A stretch of DNA of 64,000 nucleotides, taken from Pontibacter sp. HSC-14F20 (GTDB taxonomy: Bacteria; Bacteroidota; Bacteroidia; Cytophagales; Hymenobacteraceae). This document shows, in pieces, positions 8,386 to 17,527 of the stretch (positions are counted from its first letter, which is position 1; the number at the start of each line of letters is the position of its first letter). A program made the position numbers and the translations under genes. The notes beneath the pieces are model-generated. The model made no database searches. It was not told the origin of the DNA and was given only the letters and a program-made list of their open reading frames with translations. The stretch lies in the NCBI RefSeq assembly GCF_019599265.1, contig NZ_JAHZTC010000007.1, forward strand, positions 1-64,000, given 5' to 3'.

Positions 8386-9378
8386 ATGTATAATACTCCT
8401 TACCATACAACAGAATTAAACCGAAGCACTTTCCTTATCACGGGTGGAGCAGGTTTTATTGGGTCTAACATAGTAGAGTACCTTTTAAAGTATAATGCCA
8501 AGAAAGTAAGGGTACTTGATAATTTCGCAACGGGATCGCATGCTAATATAGAAGATTTTAAAACAAACCCGGCTTTTGAGCTAATAGAAGGAGATATACG
8601 TGATCTTGAGACTTGTAAAACAGCTTTAAAAGGTATAGACTATGTATCTCATCAGGCTGCTCTAGGCTCAGTGCCCCGCTCTATTAACGATCCCATTACG
8701 AGTAACGATGTAAATATCAGCGGTTTTCTGAATATGCTAGTAGCTTCGAGAGATGCTGGCGTGAAGCGAATGGTATATGCTGCTAGTTCTAGCACTTATG
8801 GTGACCATCCTGGCTTACCTAAGGTTGAAGATCAAATAGGTAATCCACTTTCGCCTTATGCTGTTACTAAGTACGTGAATGAGTTGTACGCAAGCGTCTT
8901 TTCAAAAACTTACGACTTCCACACAATAGGTTTGCGTTATTTTAATGTGTTTGGGCCCAAGCAAAATCCTAAAGGGCCTTATGCTGCTGTTATCCCCCTT
9001 TTCATAGAAGCTGCCATTCAAAATATAGCTCCTTATATAAATGGGGATGGAGAAACTAGCCGTGATTTTACCTTTGTGGAAAATGCTGTTCAAGCAAATG
9101 TAAAGGCTATGTTAACCTCTGATATATGTAAGCACGAAGTGATTAATATTGCGTTTGGTGAACGAACTACCCTTAACCAGTTATGGACCAGAATTACTGA
9201 AATTGCGGATATAACATTACCGGTAGAATACCGTGAGGAACGTAGGGGTGACGTGCGCCACAGTCTAGCAGATATCAGTAAAGCGAATGCTATGATTGGA
9301 TACAATCCTGACTATTCTGTAAATCAAGGGTTAAAGATTGCTTTTAATTGGTACAGCAATCATCTGGCTACTTTGTAA
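8386..9378 (+). CDS. tviC: UDP-N-acetylhexosamine 4-epimerase, TviC/WbpP type
   Basis: 330 residues, extended short-chain dehydrogenase. NAD-binding GGAGFIGSN lies at 20-28, the active site has SSSTYGD and YAVTK (Tyr158, Lys162), and HQAALGSVPRSINDP plus YFNVFGPKQNP match the WbpP/TviC group that interconverts the 4-epimers of N-acetylated UDP-hexosamines or of their uronic acids. It directly follows the dehydrogenase gene, the usual pairing in Vi-antigen and O-antigen clusters. The gap of 85 bp contains a GC-rich repeat copy. Function at family level is secure; exact substrate is inferred from the neighbour. Confidence 0.9.
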   Translation: MYNTPYHTTELNRSTFLITGGAGFIGSNIVEYLLKYNAKKVRVLDNFATGSHANIEDFKTNPAFELIEGDIRDLETCKTALKGIDYVSHQAALGSVPRSINDPITSNDVNISGFLNMLVASRDAGVKRMVYAASSSTYGDHPGLPKVEDQIGNPLSPYAVTKYVNELYASVFSKTYDFHTIGLRYFNVFGPKQNPKGPYAAVIPLFIEAAIQNIAPYINGDGETSRDFTFVENAVQANVKAMLTSDICKHEVINIAFGERTTLNQLWTRITEIADITLPVEYREERRGDVRHSLADISKANAMIGYNPDYSVNQGLKIAFNWYSNHLATL

Positions 9379-9403
9379 GTGCTATTCAACAACAGCTTTA
9401 TAA

Positions 9404-10858
9404 ATGAATACTAATACCCTAAAAGGGAAGGTTGTAACAGGTATTTTTTGGAACTCAGTTCAACTTATAGTTAACCGATCTTTTTCCTTCATCATTAAGC
9501 TTATTTTAGCTAAAATTCTATTTCCAGAGCAGTTTGGATTAGTAGGAATGGCTGCTGTCTTTACAAGTTTCATTCAAGTATTTAATGATTTAGGGTTTGG
9601 TGCAGCTCTAGTACAACGCAGAGAAGAAAATCTACGAGAAGAGCATTTTCATACTTCTTTTTGGACAGGAATTGTTTGGTCAATAGCAATATATATTATT
9701 ATTGCTTTGATAGTAGCTCCATTAGCTGCTGAGTTTTATGAGGAGCCAATAATGAAGCAAATCATTCCAGTATTAAGTTTAGGAGTATTAGCTAGTCCAA
9801 TTAATTTGGTGCATAGAGCTCAACTTACTAAAAAGCTTGATTTTAAAAAGTTAACTTATATAAGCAATTTCAGCAGCATTTTTTCGGGGGCTTTATCATT
9901 AATATTGGCACTTTCAGGATTTGGGGTTTGGGCTTTAGTCTTTAATTCAGTTGCTACGTTTATTGTGGCAATGCCCTTATATTTTAAGGCAACTGGTTGG
10001 TTGCCAAAGGCAATTTGGGAGAAGAAGGCTTTTGAAGAGATTTTTGGATTTGGGCTATTTACTACAGCAACTTCCATTTTTAATAATATTATTAGCAAGT
10101 TAGATTACCTTTTGATTGGTAAGATGGTTAGCGCTAGCGCTTTAGGTATTTATACACTTGCTTTTATATTAACTGATACCTTCAAAAGCCAAGTAATGAA
10201 TATGGTAAATACAGTTATGTATCCAGTTTATGGTAAAATGCAGGATGATCCTATTTTAATCAAAGATTATTATAAAAAAGTGGTAGTATATAACAGCATT
10301 ATAATTTATCCACTGATGATTATTTTAATAATTTTAGCTGGACCTATAATTGAATTTATTTATGGTGATAAATGGCTTGAAGCTATCCTTCCTATAAAAA
10401 TACTTTCAGCTTCAGTAATGTTTGCGCTTATGGTTAATAGCCATACATCAATGATAAGAGGCATGGGAAAACCTAAAACAGAAATGTATTTACAACTTAG
10501 TAGAGCAATAGTTCTATATGTCCCTTCAATTTTTATCGGTACTTATTACTATGGAATTGTTGGTACAGCATATGCAGTACTATTTAATAAAATTGCTGCA
10601 GTTTTTATCGTTCAATTTGTACTAAAAAAACTAATTAATTTATCTTTTCTGGAATTGTTAAAAGCGTTACAAGCTCCATTAATGGGAACAATGTTAGCTA
10701 TTAGTTCTGGCTTAGTATTATTCAATTTGCTAGAAGTGAATTTTATTTTAGTTGGTCTCATTATGCTAATTCTATATGTAGGTACAGTTTACATTGTAAT
10801 GAAGGATGAATTACAATTAGTCTATAAAAAATTACGCAATAAAAGAAAAATAGCATAA
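9404..10858 (+). CDS. Polysaccharide flippase, MOP superfamily (Wzx/WzxC-like)
   Basis: 484 residues with roughly 12-14 hydrophobic spans. The N-terminus (GKVVTGIFWNSVQLIVNRSF, then LAKILFPEQFGLVGMAAVF) and the NLVHRAQLTKKLDFKKL segment are characteristic of the PST family (Polysacc_synt_3) of lipid-linked oligosaccharide flippases. It should move undecaprenyl-linked repeat units to the periplasmic face. It is the first of a run of AT-rich genes; the composition change begins here. 25 bp separate it from the epimerase gene and 12 bp from the next gene, which fits one operon. Confidence 0.9.
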   Translation: MNTNTLKGKVVTGIFWNSVQLIVNRSFSFIIKLILAKILFPEQFGLVGMAAVFTSFIQVFNDLGFGAALVQRREENLREEHFHTSFWTGIVWSIAIYIIIALIVAPLAAEFYEEPIMKQIIPVLSLGVLASPINLVHRAQLTKKLDFKKLTYISNFSSIFSGALSLILALSGFGVWALVFNSVATFIVAMPLYFKATGWLPKAIWEKKAFEEIFGFGLFTTATSIFNNIISKLDYLLIGKMVSASALGIYTLAFILTDTFKSQVMNMVNTVMYPVYGKMQDDPILIKDYYKKVVVYNSIIIYPLMIILIILAGPIIEFIYGDKWLEAILPIKILSASVMFALMVNSHTSMIRGMGKPKTEMYLQLSRAIVLYVPSIFIGTYYYGIVGTAYAVLFNKIAAVFIVQFVLKKLINLSFLELLKALQAPLMGTMLAISSGLVLFNLLEVNFILVGLIMLILYVGTVYIVMKDELQLVYKKLRNKRKIA

Positions 10859-10870
10859 AGTAACATTACT

Positions 10871-12244
10871 ATGAAAGGTTCAATAAAGGATGTTATAGAA
10901 AATGATTATTGTATAGGGTGTGGTATATGCGCTTTTCATAATAAGAGTTCTTTCACTATTCAGCTTGACAAATTTGGGATGCTAAAAGCTAACATGTCAA
11001 CAAATGAGATCTCTAATGAAGAGTTAATAGAAATCAGTGCATTGTGTCCCTTTAGTGATTATATTCAAAATGAAGATAGCATTAGTGAGAAAATATTTAC
11101 GGATGTAAAAACTAAAGACCCTTATTTAGGAAAATATATCCAAAATTATGTAGGCTATGTAGAAGAAGGCGACTACAGGGAAAAAGGGAGTAGTGGGGGT
11201 ATGGGGAAATGGCTTATAAACCAACTATTTGTTAACGAAGAGATCGACTATGCTATACAAGTAGTAAATCAGAAAGTAAAAGGGGAACTTTATACCTATC
11301 AAGTTTTCACTAAAGATGATAATATTCTCGAAGGAGCAAAATCTGCTTATTACCCAATCTCTTTGGAAGAAACCTTAACGTTCATTATAAACAACGAAGG
11401 TAGATATGTAGTAACTACAGTTCCATGCTTTAGCAAAGCCTTAAGGAATTATGCAGAAAAGCACCCAATTTTAAAAGAGAGAATAAAATATACAATAGGT
11501 ATTATATGTGGACACCTAAAATCAACAGGATTTGCCGAGAGCTTTGCATGGCAATTAGGAGTGGAGCCAAAAAATCTAAAAGGCATTGAATTTAGGGATA
11601 AAATTCCAGGTAGAAAAGCTAATGAGAAAGGCGTTTTTGCAGAAGATACCTACGGAAATAAGACCAAAGTAGTGTCTTCAAGAGATCTTTTGGGTGGTAA
11701 CTGGGGGCATAATATGTTTAAATATAAAGCCTGTGATTACTGCGATGATATTGTTGGGGAAACTACCGATGTTTCAATAGGTGACGCATGGTTAAAAGAC
11801 TTAATGGATGATGATAAGGGGAATAATGTTGTCGTAGTACGAAATAGACGCATCGGGAAAATTATCGCAAAAGGAATTAGTGATGGGAAGCTTAACTTAA
11901 AAGCAGTAAGTCCTGAGGTAATTAATATGTCTCAGGCTGGTGGTATACGACATCGACGGGAAGGTTTGGCTTACAGACTCAAACAAAAATCAAACAAAGG
12001 GCTATGGGCACCAGAGAAAAGAGTTGATAAAAATTTAAAAGTTTCAAGGTCTAGAGAAAAAATTTATAAGGTAAGAGAAGATGTTAGAGATGCTTCTCAC
12101 GAAATATTTTTTGAAGCTAAAAGGAGAAATGATTTAATTTTTTTTAAAAAAAACATTTTAAAAGAGATAAAGAAATTTGAACCATCAAACAGCTCAAAAA
12201 TTATACATAAGATTAAAAGTACAATAATTAAACTTATAAAATGA
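10871..12244 (+). CDS. FrhB/FdhB-like Fe-S flavoprotein of a polysaccharide locus
   Basis: 457 residues. Starts with a ferredoxin-like cysteine motif CIGCGIC (Cys14, 17, 20) and a fourth cysteine in ALCPF near residue 58. The remainder fits the coenzyme F420 hydrogenase beta-subunit N- and C-terminal domains: EKGSSGGMGKWLI, TVPCFSKALRNY, IGIICGHLKSTGF, then YKACDYCDD and TDVSIGDAWLKD. In methanogens FrhB carries flavin and reduces F420. Bacterial homologues are found beside polysaccharide pyruvyl transferases, but their reaction is not established. Here the next gene is exactly such a transferase and overlaps it by 4 bp (ATGA), implying translational coupling. Confidence 0.85.
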   Translation: MKGSIKDVIENDYCIGCGICAFHNKSSFTIQLDKFGMLKANMSTNEISNEELIEISALCPFSDYIQNEDSISEKIFTDVKTKDPYLGKYIQNYVGYVEEGDYREKGSSGGMGKWLINQLFVNEEIDYAIQVVNQKVKGELYTYQVFTKDDNILEGAKSAYYPISLEETLTFIINNEGRYVVTTVPCFSKALRNYAEKHPILKERIKYTIGIICGHLKSTGFAESFAWQLGVEPKNLKGIEFRDKIPGRKANEKGVFAEDTYGNKTKVVSSRDLLGGNWGHNMFKYKACDYCDDIVGETTDVSIGDAWLKDLMDDDKGNNVVVVRNRRIGKIIAKGISDGKLNLKAVSPEVINMSQAGGIRHRREGLAYRLKQKSNKGLWAPEKRVDKNLKVSRSREKIYKVREDVRDASHEIFFEAKRRNDLIFFKKNILKEIKKFEPSNSSKIIHKIKSTIIKLIK

Positions 12245-13359
12245 ATATTGAATTAAGGGGGGTAGGCTTTGTAAATAAAGGAGCCGAATTAATGTTGTAC
12301 TCCATACTAGATGCTTTTAAGGATAATAAAGCACAATTCGTAATGGAAATCAATACAGGTTCAACTAAAGGTAAACTTGAAAATCTTAATATATATACAA
12401 AACCTAGACTCTATAAAAGAGGGCTTAACCTTAATAAGTTTTTACCTATACCACAAGCAGTTACATCTAAATTTGGTGTAATACTCGAGAATAACGTTGA
12501 TGTTATTTTAGATGGTTCTGGATTCGTATTTGGTGATAAATGGGGAGTAAGCAAGGCTAATAACAGATTAATTGATTATATAGATTATTGGAAAAGACAA
12601 GGAAAAAAAATAATACTTCTCCCTCAAGCTTTCGGTCCATTTGAGAATTCGGAATTAAGATCTAGGCTAATTAAAATTATTGAATTAGCAGATTTGATTT
12701 TTGCAAGAGACCCTCTTTCCTTTGAGTATATTACAAATGTTAAGGCTTCAGAAAATATTCATTTGATGCCTGATTTTACAAATTTAGTTGAGGGTATAAT
12801 TCCTGCTGATTTTGATAGTAATTTGAATCAAATTGCTATCATACCTAACAGTAAACTTGTCGAAACATCTACATTACAATTAGATGAATATATTAACCTG
12901 TTGAAAAATATAATCTCTAGTCTTCAAATCAGAAAGGAGAAACCTTTTTTTCTTATACATGAAGGAATAGGCGATTTACAAATTGCTAATAAAGTCAATG
13001 CTTTACTCTTAAACAAAGTCAATATTATTGATAATAAAAATGCCCTTGAAATCAAAGGGATAATAGGAGCATCAAAGGCTACAATAACCTCTAGATTTCA
13101 TGGATTGGTAAGTTCTCTAACACAAGCTGTTCCTACGCTTACTATAGGATGGAGTCATAAATACGAGATGCTACTACAAGATTATAATTATCCTGAAGGA
13201 TTGCTTGTAATAAATGATAATATTGAAAGAAAGCTTGATTTAATACTAGCTGAGGAGTCGAGAACATCAATTACTGCTAAACTTAAAACTAACTCAGAGG
13301 TGCAAAAGCAAAAATCGAGAGAGATGTGGGAAATGGTTTATAAGGTTCTAAATAATTAA
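12241..13359 (+). CDS. Polysaccharide pyruvyl transferase family protein
   Basis: 372 residues (PF04230). Visible landmarks: GVGFVNKGAELMLYSIL at the start, DGSGFVFGDKWG near 90-101, LLPQAFGPFENS near 130-141, a second Rossmann-like half, and SRFHGLVSSLTQAVPTLTIGWSHKY near 280-305. The family transfers pyruvate from phosphoenolpyruvate to sugars as a ketal, adding negative charge to the polymer, although some members have other donors. The start overlaps the FrhB-like gene by 4 bp. Together the two form a conserved module whose redox half is unexplained. Strongly AT-rich. Confidence 0.85.
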   Translation: MNIELRGVGFVNKGAELMLYSILDAFKDNKAQFVMEINTGSTKGKLENLNIYTKPRLYKRGLNLNKFLPIPQAVTSKFGVILENNVDVILDGSGFVFGDKWGVSKANNRLIDYIDYWKRQGKKIILLPQAFGPFENSELRSRLIKIIELADLIFARDPLSFEYITNVKASENIHLMPDFTNLVEGIIPADFDSNLNQIAIIPNSKLVETSTLQLDEYINLLKNIISSLQIRKEKPFFLIHEGIGDLQIANKVNALLLNKVNIIDNKNALEIKGIIGASKATITSRFHGLVSSLTQAVPTLTIGWSHKYEMLLQDYNYPEGLLVINDNIERKLDLILAEESRTSITAKLKTNSEVQKQKSREMWEMVYKVLNN

Positions 13360-13528
13360 ATTGTTAATATATTTATTTAAAGGTTTACTTCAATGCTAAC
13401 TTTTCACGCGACTCGTTATTCTTGTTAATTATTAAGGAGAAATAAATGGATAATGTATTGAACTAAATGTATAGAACCACATAAGCTGAAAGGTGTGAAT
13501 AGGATAAATATATTTTCTTTTAAAATCA

Positions 13529-14413
13529 TTGAAATTGACATATCAAAGTTCCTTAGTCTCAATTATAATACCATGTTATAACTCGGCAGAGTTTATTATG
13601 GAGACCTTGTTATCAATTCAGAACCAATCATATCAGAACTGGGAATGCATCTGCGTAGACGATGGTTCGACTGATAATACTAAAGAAATTATAGAAGACT
13701 TTGCTGAAAAAGATAATAGGTTTAAATTATTTGCTCGACCTCATGAACTCATTAAAGGAGGAAACTCATGTCGAAATTATGGGTTTACTTTGGCAACTGG
13801 AGAATTTATTCAATGGTTCGATAGTGACGATATCATGCATCAAGATAAGTTAAGAGATAAAGTTTATTATCTCCAAATGCATTCTAGTTTAAACTATGTC
13901 ATTAGTAAAACTGTATCATTTCTGCCAAACTCTGAAGACTATATTGAGAGCAATCAACATCTAGATACTAATAATGCCATTATAGATTTTGTAAACTATA
14001 AAACAAAATTTTTTACTCCTGGCCCTTTATTCCGGAGAGAATTTCTACAGGGTGAAAGGCTTTTCGATATAGAGTTAAAGAGGCATCAAGAGTATGAATT
14101 CTTTTTTAGATTAATATTAAAAGATGACAATTACGGTTTTGTTGATAAGGCGCATACTTATCGGAGAGTACATCATAATCAACTAAGCAAAGCTTCTAAA
14201 GGTACATTACAAAAAAGGATTTTATCCTTCATGGCTCTTGAAAAGATGTATCTTGCTTATGCTTCTTCTACACGTAAGAATAAGGAGCTCGAGAGGTATT
14301 TTATTAGGAAATTTAAAAGTCAGGCATTTAGGTTTTCATTAAGTTTTAAACTTAGCAAAGCATTGAAAGCGACTAGTTATTTGTACCAAGCCCTAAATTC
14401 TTCTCAGAAGTAA
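13529..14413 (+). CDS. Family 2 glycosyltransferase with non-ATG start
   Basis: 294 residues. A GT-A fold is evident: SIIIPCYNSAEFIMETLLSI from residue 11, VDDGSTDNTKEII near 40-53, GGNSCRNYG near 78, and the metal-binding WFDSDD near 100. The frame has stops at 13496 and 13505 and no ATG before the conserved N-terminus, so initiation must use TTG at 13529 (or TTG at 13535). The 169 bp before it hold no gene. It probably adds one sugar to the repeat unit at the cytoplasmic face; donor unknown. The next glycosyltransferase begins 5 bp after its stop. Confidence 0.85.
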   Translation: MKLTYQSSLVSIIIPCYNSAEFIMETLLSIQNQSYQNWECICVDDGSTDNTKEIIEDFAEKDNRFKLFARPHELIKGGNSCRNYGFTLATGEFIQWFDSDDIMHQDKLRDKVYYLQMHSSLNYVISKTVSFLPNSEDYIESNQHLDTNNAIIDFVNYKTKFFTPGPLFRREFLQGERLFDIELKRHQEYEFFFRLILKDDNYGFVDKAHTYRRVHHNQLSKASKGTLQKRILSFMALEKMYLAYASSTRKNKELERYFIRKFKSQAFRFSLSFKLSKALKATSYLYQALNSSQK

Positions 14414-14418
14414 ACTTT

Positions 14419-15312
14419 ATGTCATTTTCAGTAATAGTTCCAGTTCATAATAAGGGGGTTCATCTAGAGCGTTCAATTAATTCAATTCTGAATCAGACTG
14501 AAAAGAATTTTGAATTGATTATAATTAATGATGCCTCTACTGATGGTTCTGCAGAAATAATAGAGAATTTGAAAGATTCTAGAATTTTGAAGTTAAACAG
14601 ATCCACACCTGGTCCTGGAGGATATGCAGCCAGAAATATGGGAATTGAGGCTTCAACACGAGAATGGATATGTTTTTTAGATGCGGATGATGAATGGGAC
14701 GATTCTTTGCTATATAATTTAAAAACTTGTATAAGCCAGAATGGAAATGCTGAATTCATTGCTTGGGATTGGCTAAAAGTTAGAGGAGATGAAAAAGTAC
14801 GGGTTACCTTACCTATTGATGATCAACAAGAATATAGCCTTTTTTCTTTAACCGATTTTCTGTTAAACAGAATGGTTTGGACAGGCGCAGTTGCGATAAA
14901 GAAAGAAGTAATAAAAACTGCAGGCATGTTTCCCTATGATAGATGTAAGAGAGGTGGCGACTTAGATACATGGATAAGATGTTTATGGAAGAGTAAATGT
15001 AATATATGGATACATAAAGCACTATCTATATACTACACAGACTCAGTAAATATGGTAACTAAAACAACAATATCAGATTTCCCTTGTACTTATTTGACAC
15101 TTGAAAATTTATTAAAACAGAGCCCTTCACCACAATTAGCATCAGCGATAAAAAAATTTCAAAACTCATCTATTTATTCTGTCCTTGATAGAAATATCAA
15201 GGCTGGGAAAGCCATAGATTATAAACTGATGTCAAAGTTTAAACCTTCTATACTTGCGAGTAATTTTATTTTGAAACTACACGTTAAAAGGTTTCTATCT
15301 TTTTTGAACTAA
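14419..15312 (+). CDS. Family 2 glycosyltransferase
   Basis: 297 residues. Motifs: SVIVPVHNKGVHLERSINSI at the N-terminus, INDASTDGSAEII near 36-48, GGYAARNMGI near 72-81, and FLDADDEWDD near 90-99 (DxD region). The C-terminal acceptor part (KRGGDLDTWIRCLW) resembles the ED-x-x-W region of inverting enzymes. Cytoplasmic, presumably adding a residue to the lipid-linked oligosaccharide. Tightly packed after the preceding glycosyltransferase (5 bp) and 25 bp before the ATP-grasp gene. Donor and linkage cannot be read from the sequence. Confidence 0.88.
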   Translation: MSFSVIVPVHNKGVHLERSINSILNQTEKNFELIIINDASTDGSAEIIENLKDSRILKLNRSTPGPGGYAARNMGIEASTREWICFLDADDEWDDSLLYNLKTCISQNGNAEFIAWDWLKVRGDEKVRVTLPIDDQQEYSLFSLTDFLLNRMVWTGAVAIKKEVIKTAGMFPYDRCKRGGDLDTWIRCLWKSKCNIWIHKALSIYYTDSVNMVTKTTISDFPCTYLTLENLLKQSPSPQLASAIKKFQNSSIYSVLDRNIKAGKAIDYKLMSKFKPSILASNFILKLHVKRFLSFLN

Positions 15313-15337
15313 TAAAAAATACTGCTTTTTCTTCTAA

Positions 15338-16360
15338 ATGATCATTGCAATACACCCTCGTGTTAATAGTTTTACTGATGAATGGATTCAGTATTGTATA
15401 GACAATAGTATCAGTTATAAAATAGTAAATTGTTACTCATCTAACATCATAAATGATTTGTGCGGTTGCAGTGCATTAATGTGGCACTGGGATCAAAGTG
15501 ATGAGAAAGCTATTCTTTTTGCTCGCCAACTAACTTTTTCTCTTGAAGCTGCAGGAATTACGGTATATCCAAATGTCAATACCGTCTGGCATTTTGATGA
15601 TAAGATTGGACAAAAGTACTTGCTAGAAGCAATAGAAGCGCCATTTGTTACTACACATATTCATTATGATGTACAAGAAGCTTTAGCATGGATAGATAAA
15701 AGCACGTTCCCAAAGGTTTTCAAGCTACGTAGAGGTGCAACTTCTACCAACGTTTCGTTGACTAAAACGCCTGAAGCTGCTAAGAAACAAGTAAAAAGAA
15801 GTTTTAAGCAGGGCTTTAATTCCATTAATCGTGTATCCATTTTTCAAGATAAGCTAGACAGGTTCAAGAAAGAAAGGTCAATAACTTCGTTTAAGTCTTT
15901 GCTTAAAGGTTTTGTTAGGATTTTTGTTCCGACTCAATTTGAAAGAATACATGGGAAGGAAAAAGGTTACATATATTTTCAAGATTTCATACCTGGCAAT
16001 AATCACGATACTAGGGTTGTTATAGTAGGAAATAAAGCTTTTTCTATTATCAGATATAATAGGAAAGATGATTTTAGAGCATCAGGTAGTGGTCATAAAT
16101 CATATGACCCAGCCTTAATAGATCCAAGATGTTTGCAAATTGCATTTGAAGTTTCTGAAAAATTAGGGATGCAGTCGTGTGCTTTTGACTTTATTTTAGA
16201 TACAAACAACAATCCTCTTATTATCGAGATAAGTTATGGATTTGTAACAAAGATATTTCCAGGTTACTGGGATAAAGATCTTGTGTGGCATGAAGGTGAG
16301 ACAAACATTCATAGTTTGATAATCGAAACCTTTTTACAGAAAGAGTTAATGAAGAAATGA
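15338..16360 (+). CDS. RimK-type ATP-grasp family protein
   Basis: 340 residues. The N-terminal part is a small alpha/beta domain (IIAIHPRVNSFTDEW). The ATP-grasp segment shows VFKLRRGATSTNV near 128-140, YIYFQDFIPGNNHDTRV near 208-224, and the metal-site region SCAFDFILDTNNNPLIIEIS near 282-301. The usual EVN of the Mg2+ site is EIS here, so one ligand may differ. An extra basic helical segment (about 146-200) lies inside the domain. ATP-grasp enzymes join a carboxylate to an amine or thiol through an acyl phosphate; in this setting a likely job is linking an amino acid or other acid to a sugar, but that is inference. Confidence 0.75.
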   Translation: MIIAIHPRVNSFTDEWIQYCIDNSISYKIVNCYSSNIINDLCGCSALMWHWDQSDEKAILFARQLTFSLEAAGITVYPNVNTVWHFDDKIGQKYLLEAIEAPFVTTHIHYDVQEALAWIDKSTFPKVFKLRRGATSTNVSLTKTPEAAKKQVKRSFKQGFNSINRVSIFQDKLDRFKKERSITSFKSLLKGFVRIFVPTQFERIHGKEKGYIYFQDFIPGNNHDTRVVIVGNKAFSIIRYNRKDDFRASGSGHKSYDPALIDPRCLQIAFEVSEKLGMQSCAFDFILDTNNNPLIIEISYGFVTKIFPGYWDKDLVWHEGETNIHSLIIETFLQKELMKK

Positions 16361-16405
16361 TAATTAACTATAATGAAGTAGCCTGAATTTTTAAAATTAG
16401 AATTA

Positions 16406-17527
16406 ATGAAAGTCCTGCAATTGGTTACCAAACGTCAGTATCGTGGTGCTGAAGTTTTCGCTGCCAACTTAAGTCGAGAACTTATCAAAAAAGATATAAG
16501 TGTTATTTTTGCCGGACTATATTCTGCTCCTGATAACCCTTTAGAAGTAGAGGGGGCCTTGAACATAGATTTGGGAGGAACAAAATCGAAGCTCATCTCA
16601 TTAACCTTACTCTTTTCATTACTGAAATTGGTAAATAGAGAGCAACCGGATATTATACAAGCCAACGGATCAGATACTCTTAAATATGCCGCATCCCTTA
16701 AGTATCTGAAACCAAATCTACCAATAACCTATCGCAATATTAGTATTATAAGTACTTGGATCGGCAAGAATAAAATTAAACAAGCCATTTATCAAACGCT
16801 TTTTGCACCGTTTGATTATGTTACTTGTGTCGGCGAAGCTGCCAGGCAAGATTTTATTCATACAATAGGTTTCGCTCCTGATAAGGTCTCTGTTATTAAC
16901 AGGGGTATTCCTATGCATGCAGTTGATAAAACTGCTGCTAGACTTAAGTTAATAGAGGAATTCAAATTTTCTGATAATGTTAAAATAGTTACACATGTTG
17001 GGAATTTCTCACCTGAAAAGAATCATGTGTTTTTACTTAACGTTTTTGAATATTTAAAGCAGAAAGAGTCCTCTGTTAAATTGGTTTTATGGGGAGAAGG
17101 AGTTTTACTTGAAGAAATAAGGAAGGATATTGCCTCAAGAGGACTCAAAGATACTGTATTTTTAGGTGGATTTAACAGTAAGATACAAGATGTGATTGCT
17201 GGCTCAGATCTCTTTGCATTATGTAGTATTATAGAAGGTGTGCCTGGAGTAATAATGGAAGCAGCTGCACAAAGAGTCCCTGCTATTGCAGTAGATGTAG
17301 GTGGTGTAAAAGAAGTAGTTCAAAATGGAAAAACGGGCATTTTGATTCCACATCACGATTCTAAGATCTTTGCTGAAGAAGTATTGAAACTACTAGGCAA
17401 CAATTCTATTAGAGAATCTATGGGAAATTCAGCTTTTCAACTTGCGAAAGAGTGTTATGACCCTACTACCAATTTGCGAAAATTCATAAGTCTCTACGAA
17501 ACTATGCAGGCAAGGTATGTCAAATAA
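16406..17527 (+). CDS. Family 4 glycosyltransferase (GT-B)
   Basis: 373 residues. N-terminal Rossmann half begins VLQLVTKRQYRGAEVFAANL; the donor half has VGNFSPEKNHVFLLNVFEYL near 196, LWGEGVLLEEIR near 222, and FALCSIIEGVPGVIMEAAAQ near 264-284, which includes the E-x7-E signature of retaining GT4 enzymes. Cytoplasmic, adding a sugar to the repeat unit from a nucleotide donor that cannot be named. Its last 11 bp overlap the start of the next GT4 gene, which indicates translational coupling. Confidence 0.9.
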   Translation: MKVLQLVTKRQYRGAEVFAANLSRELIKKDISVIFAGLYSAPDNPLEVEGALNIDLGGTKSKLISLTLLFSLLKLVNREQPDIIQANGSDTLKYAASLKYLKPNLPITYRNISIISTWIGKNKIKQAIYQTLFAPFDYVTCVGEAARQDFIHTIGFAPDKVSVINRGIPMHAVDKTAARLKLIEEFKFSDNVKIVTHVGNFSPEKNHVFLLNVFEYLKQKESSVKLVLWGEGVLLEEIRKDIASRGLKDTVFLGGFNSKIQDVIAGSDLFALCSIIEGVPGVIMEAAAQRVPAIAVDVGGVKEVVQNGKTGILIPHHDSKIFAEEVLKLLGNNSIRESMGNSAFQLAKECYDPTTNLRKFISLYETMQARYVK

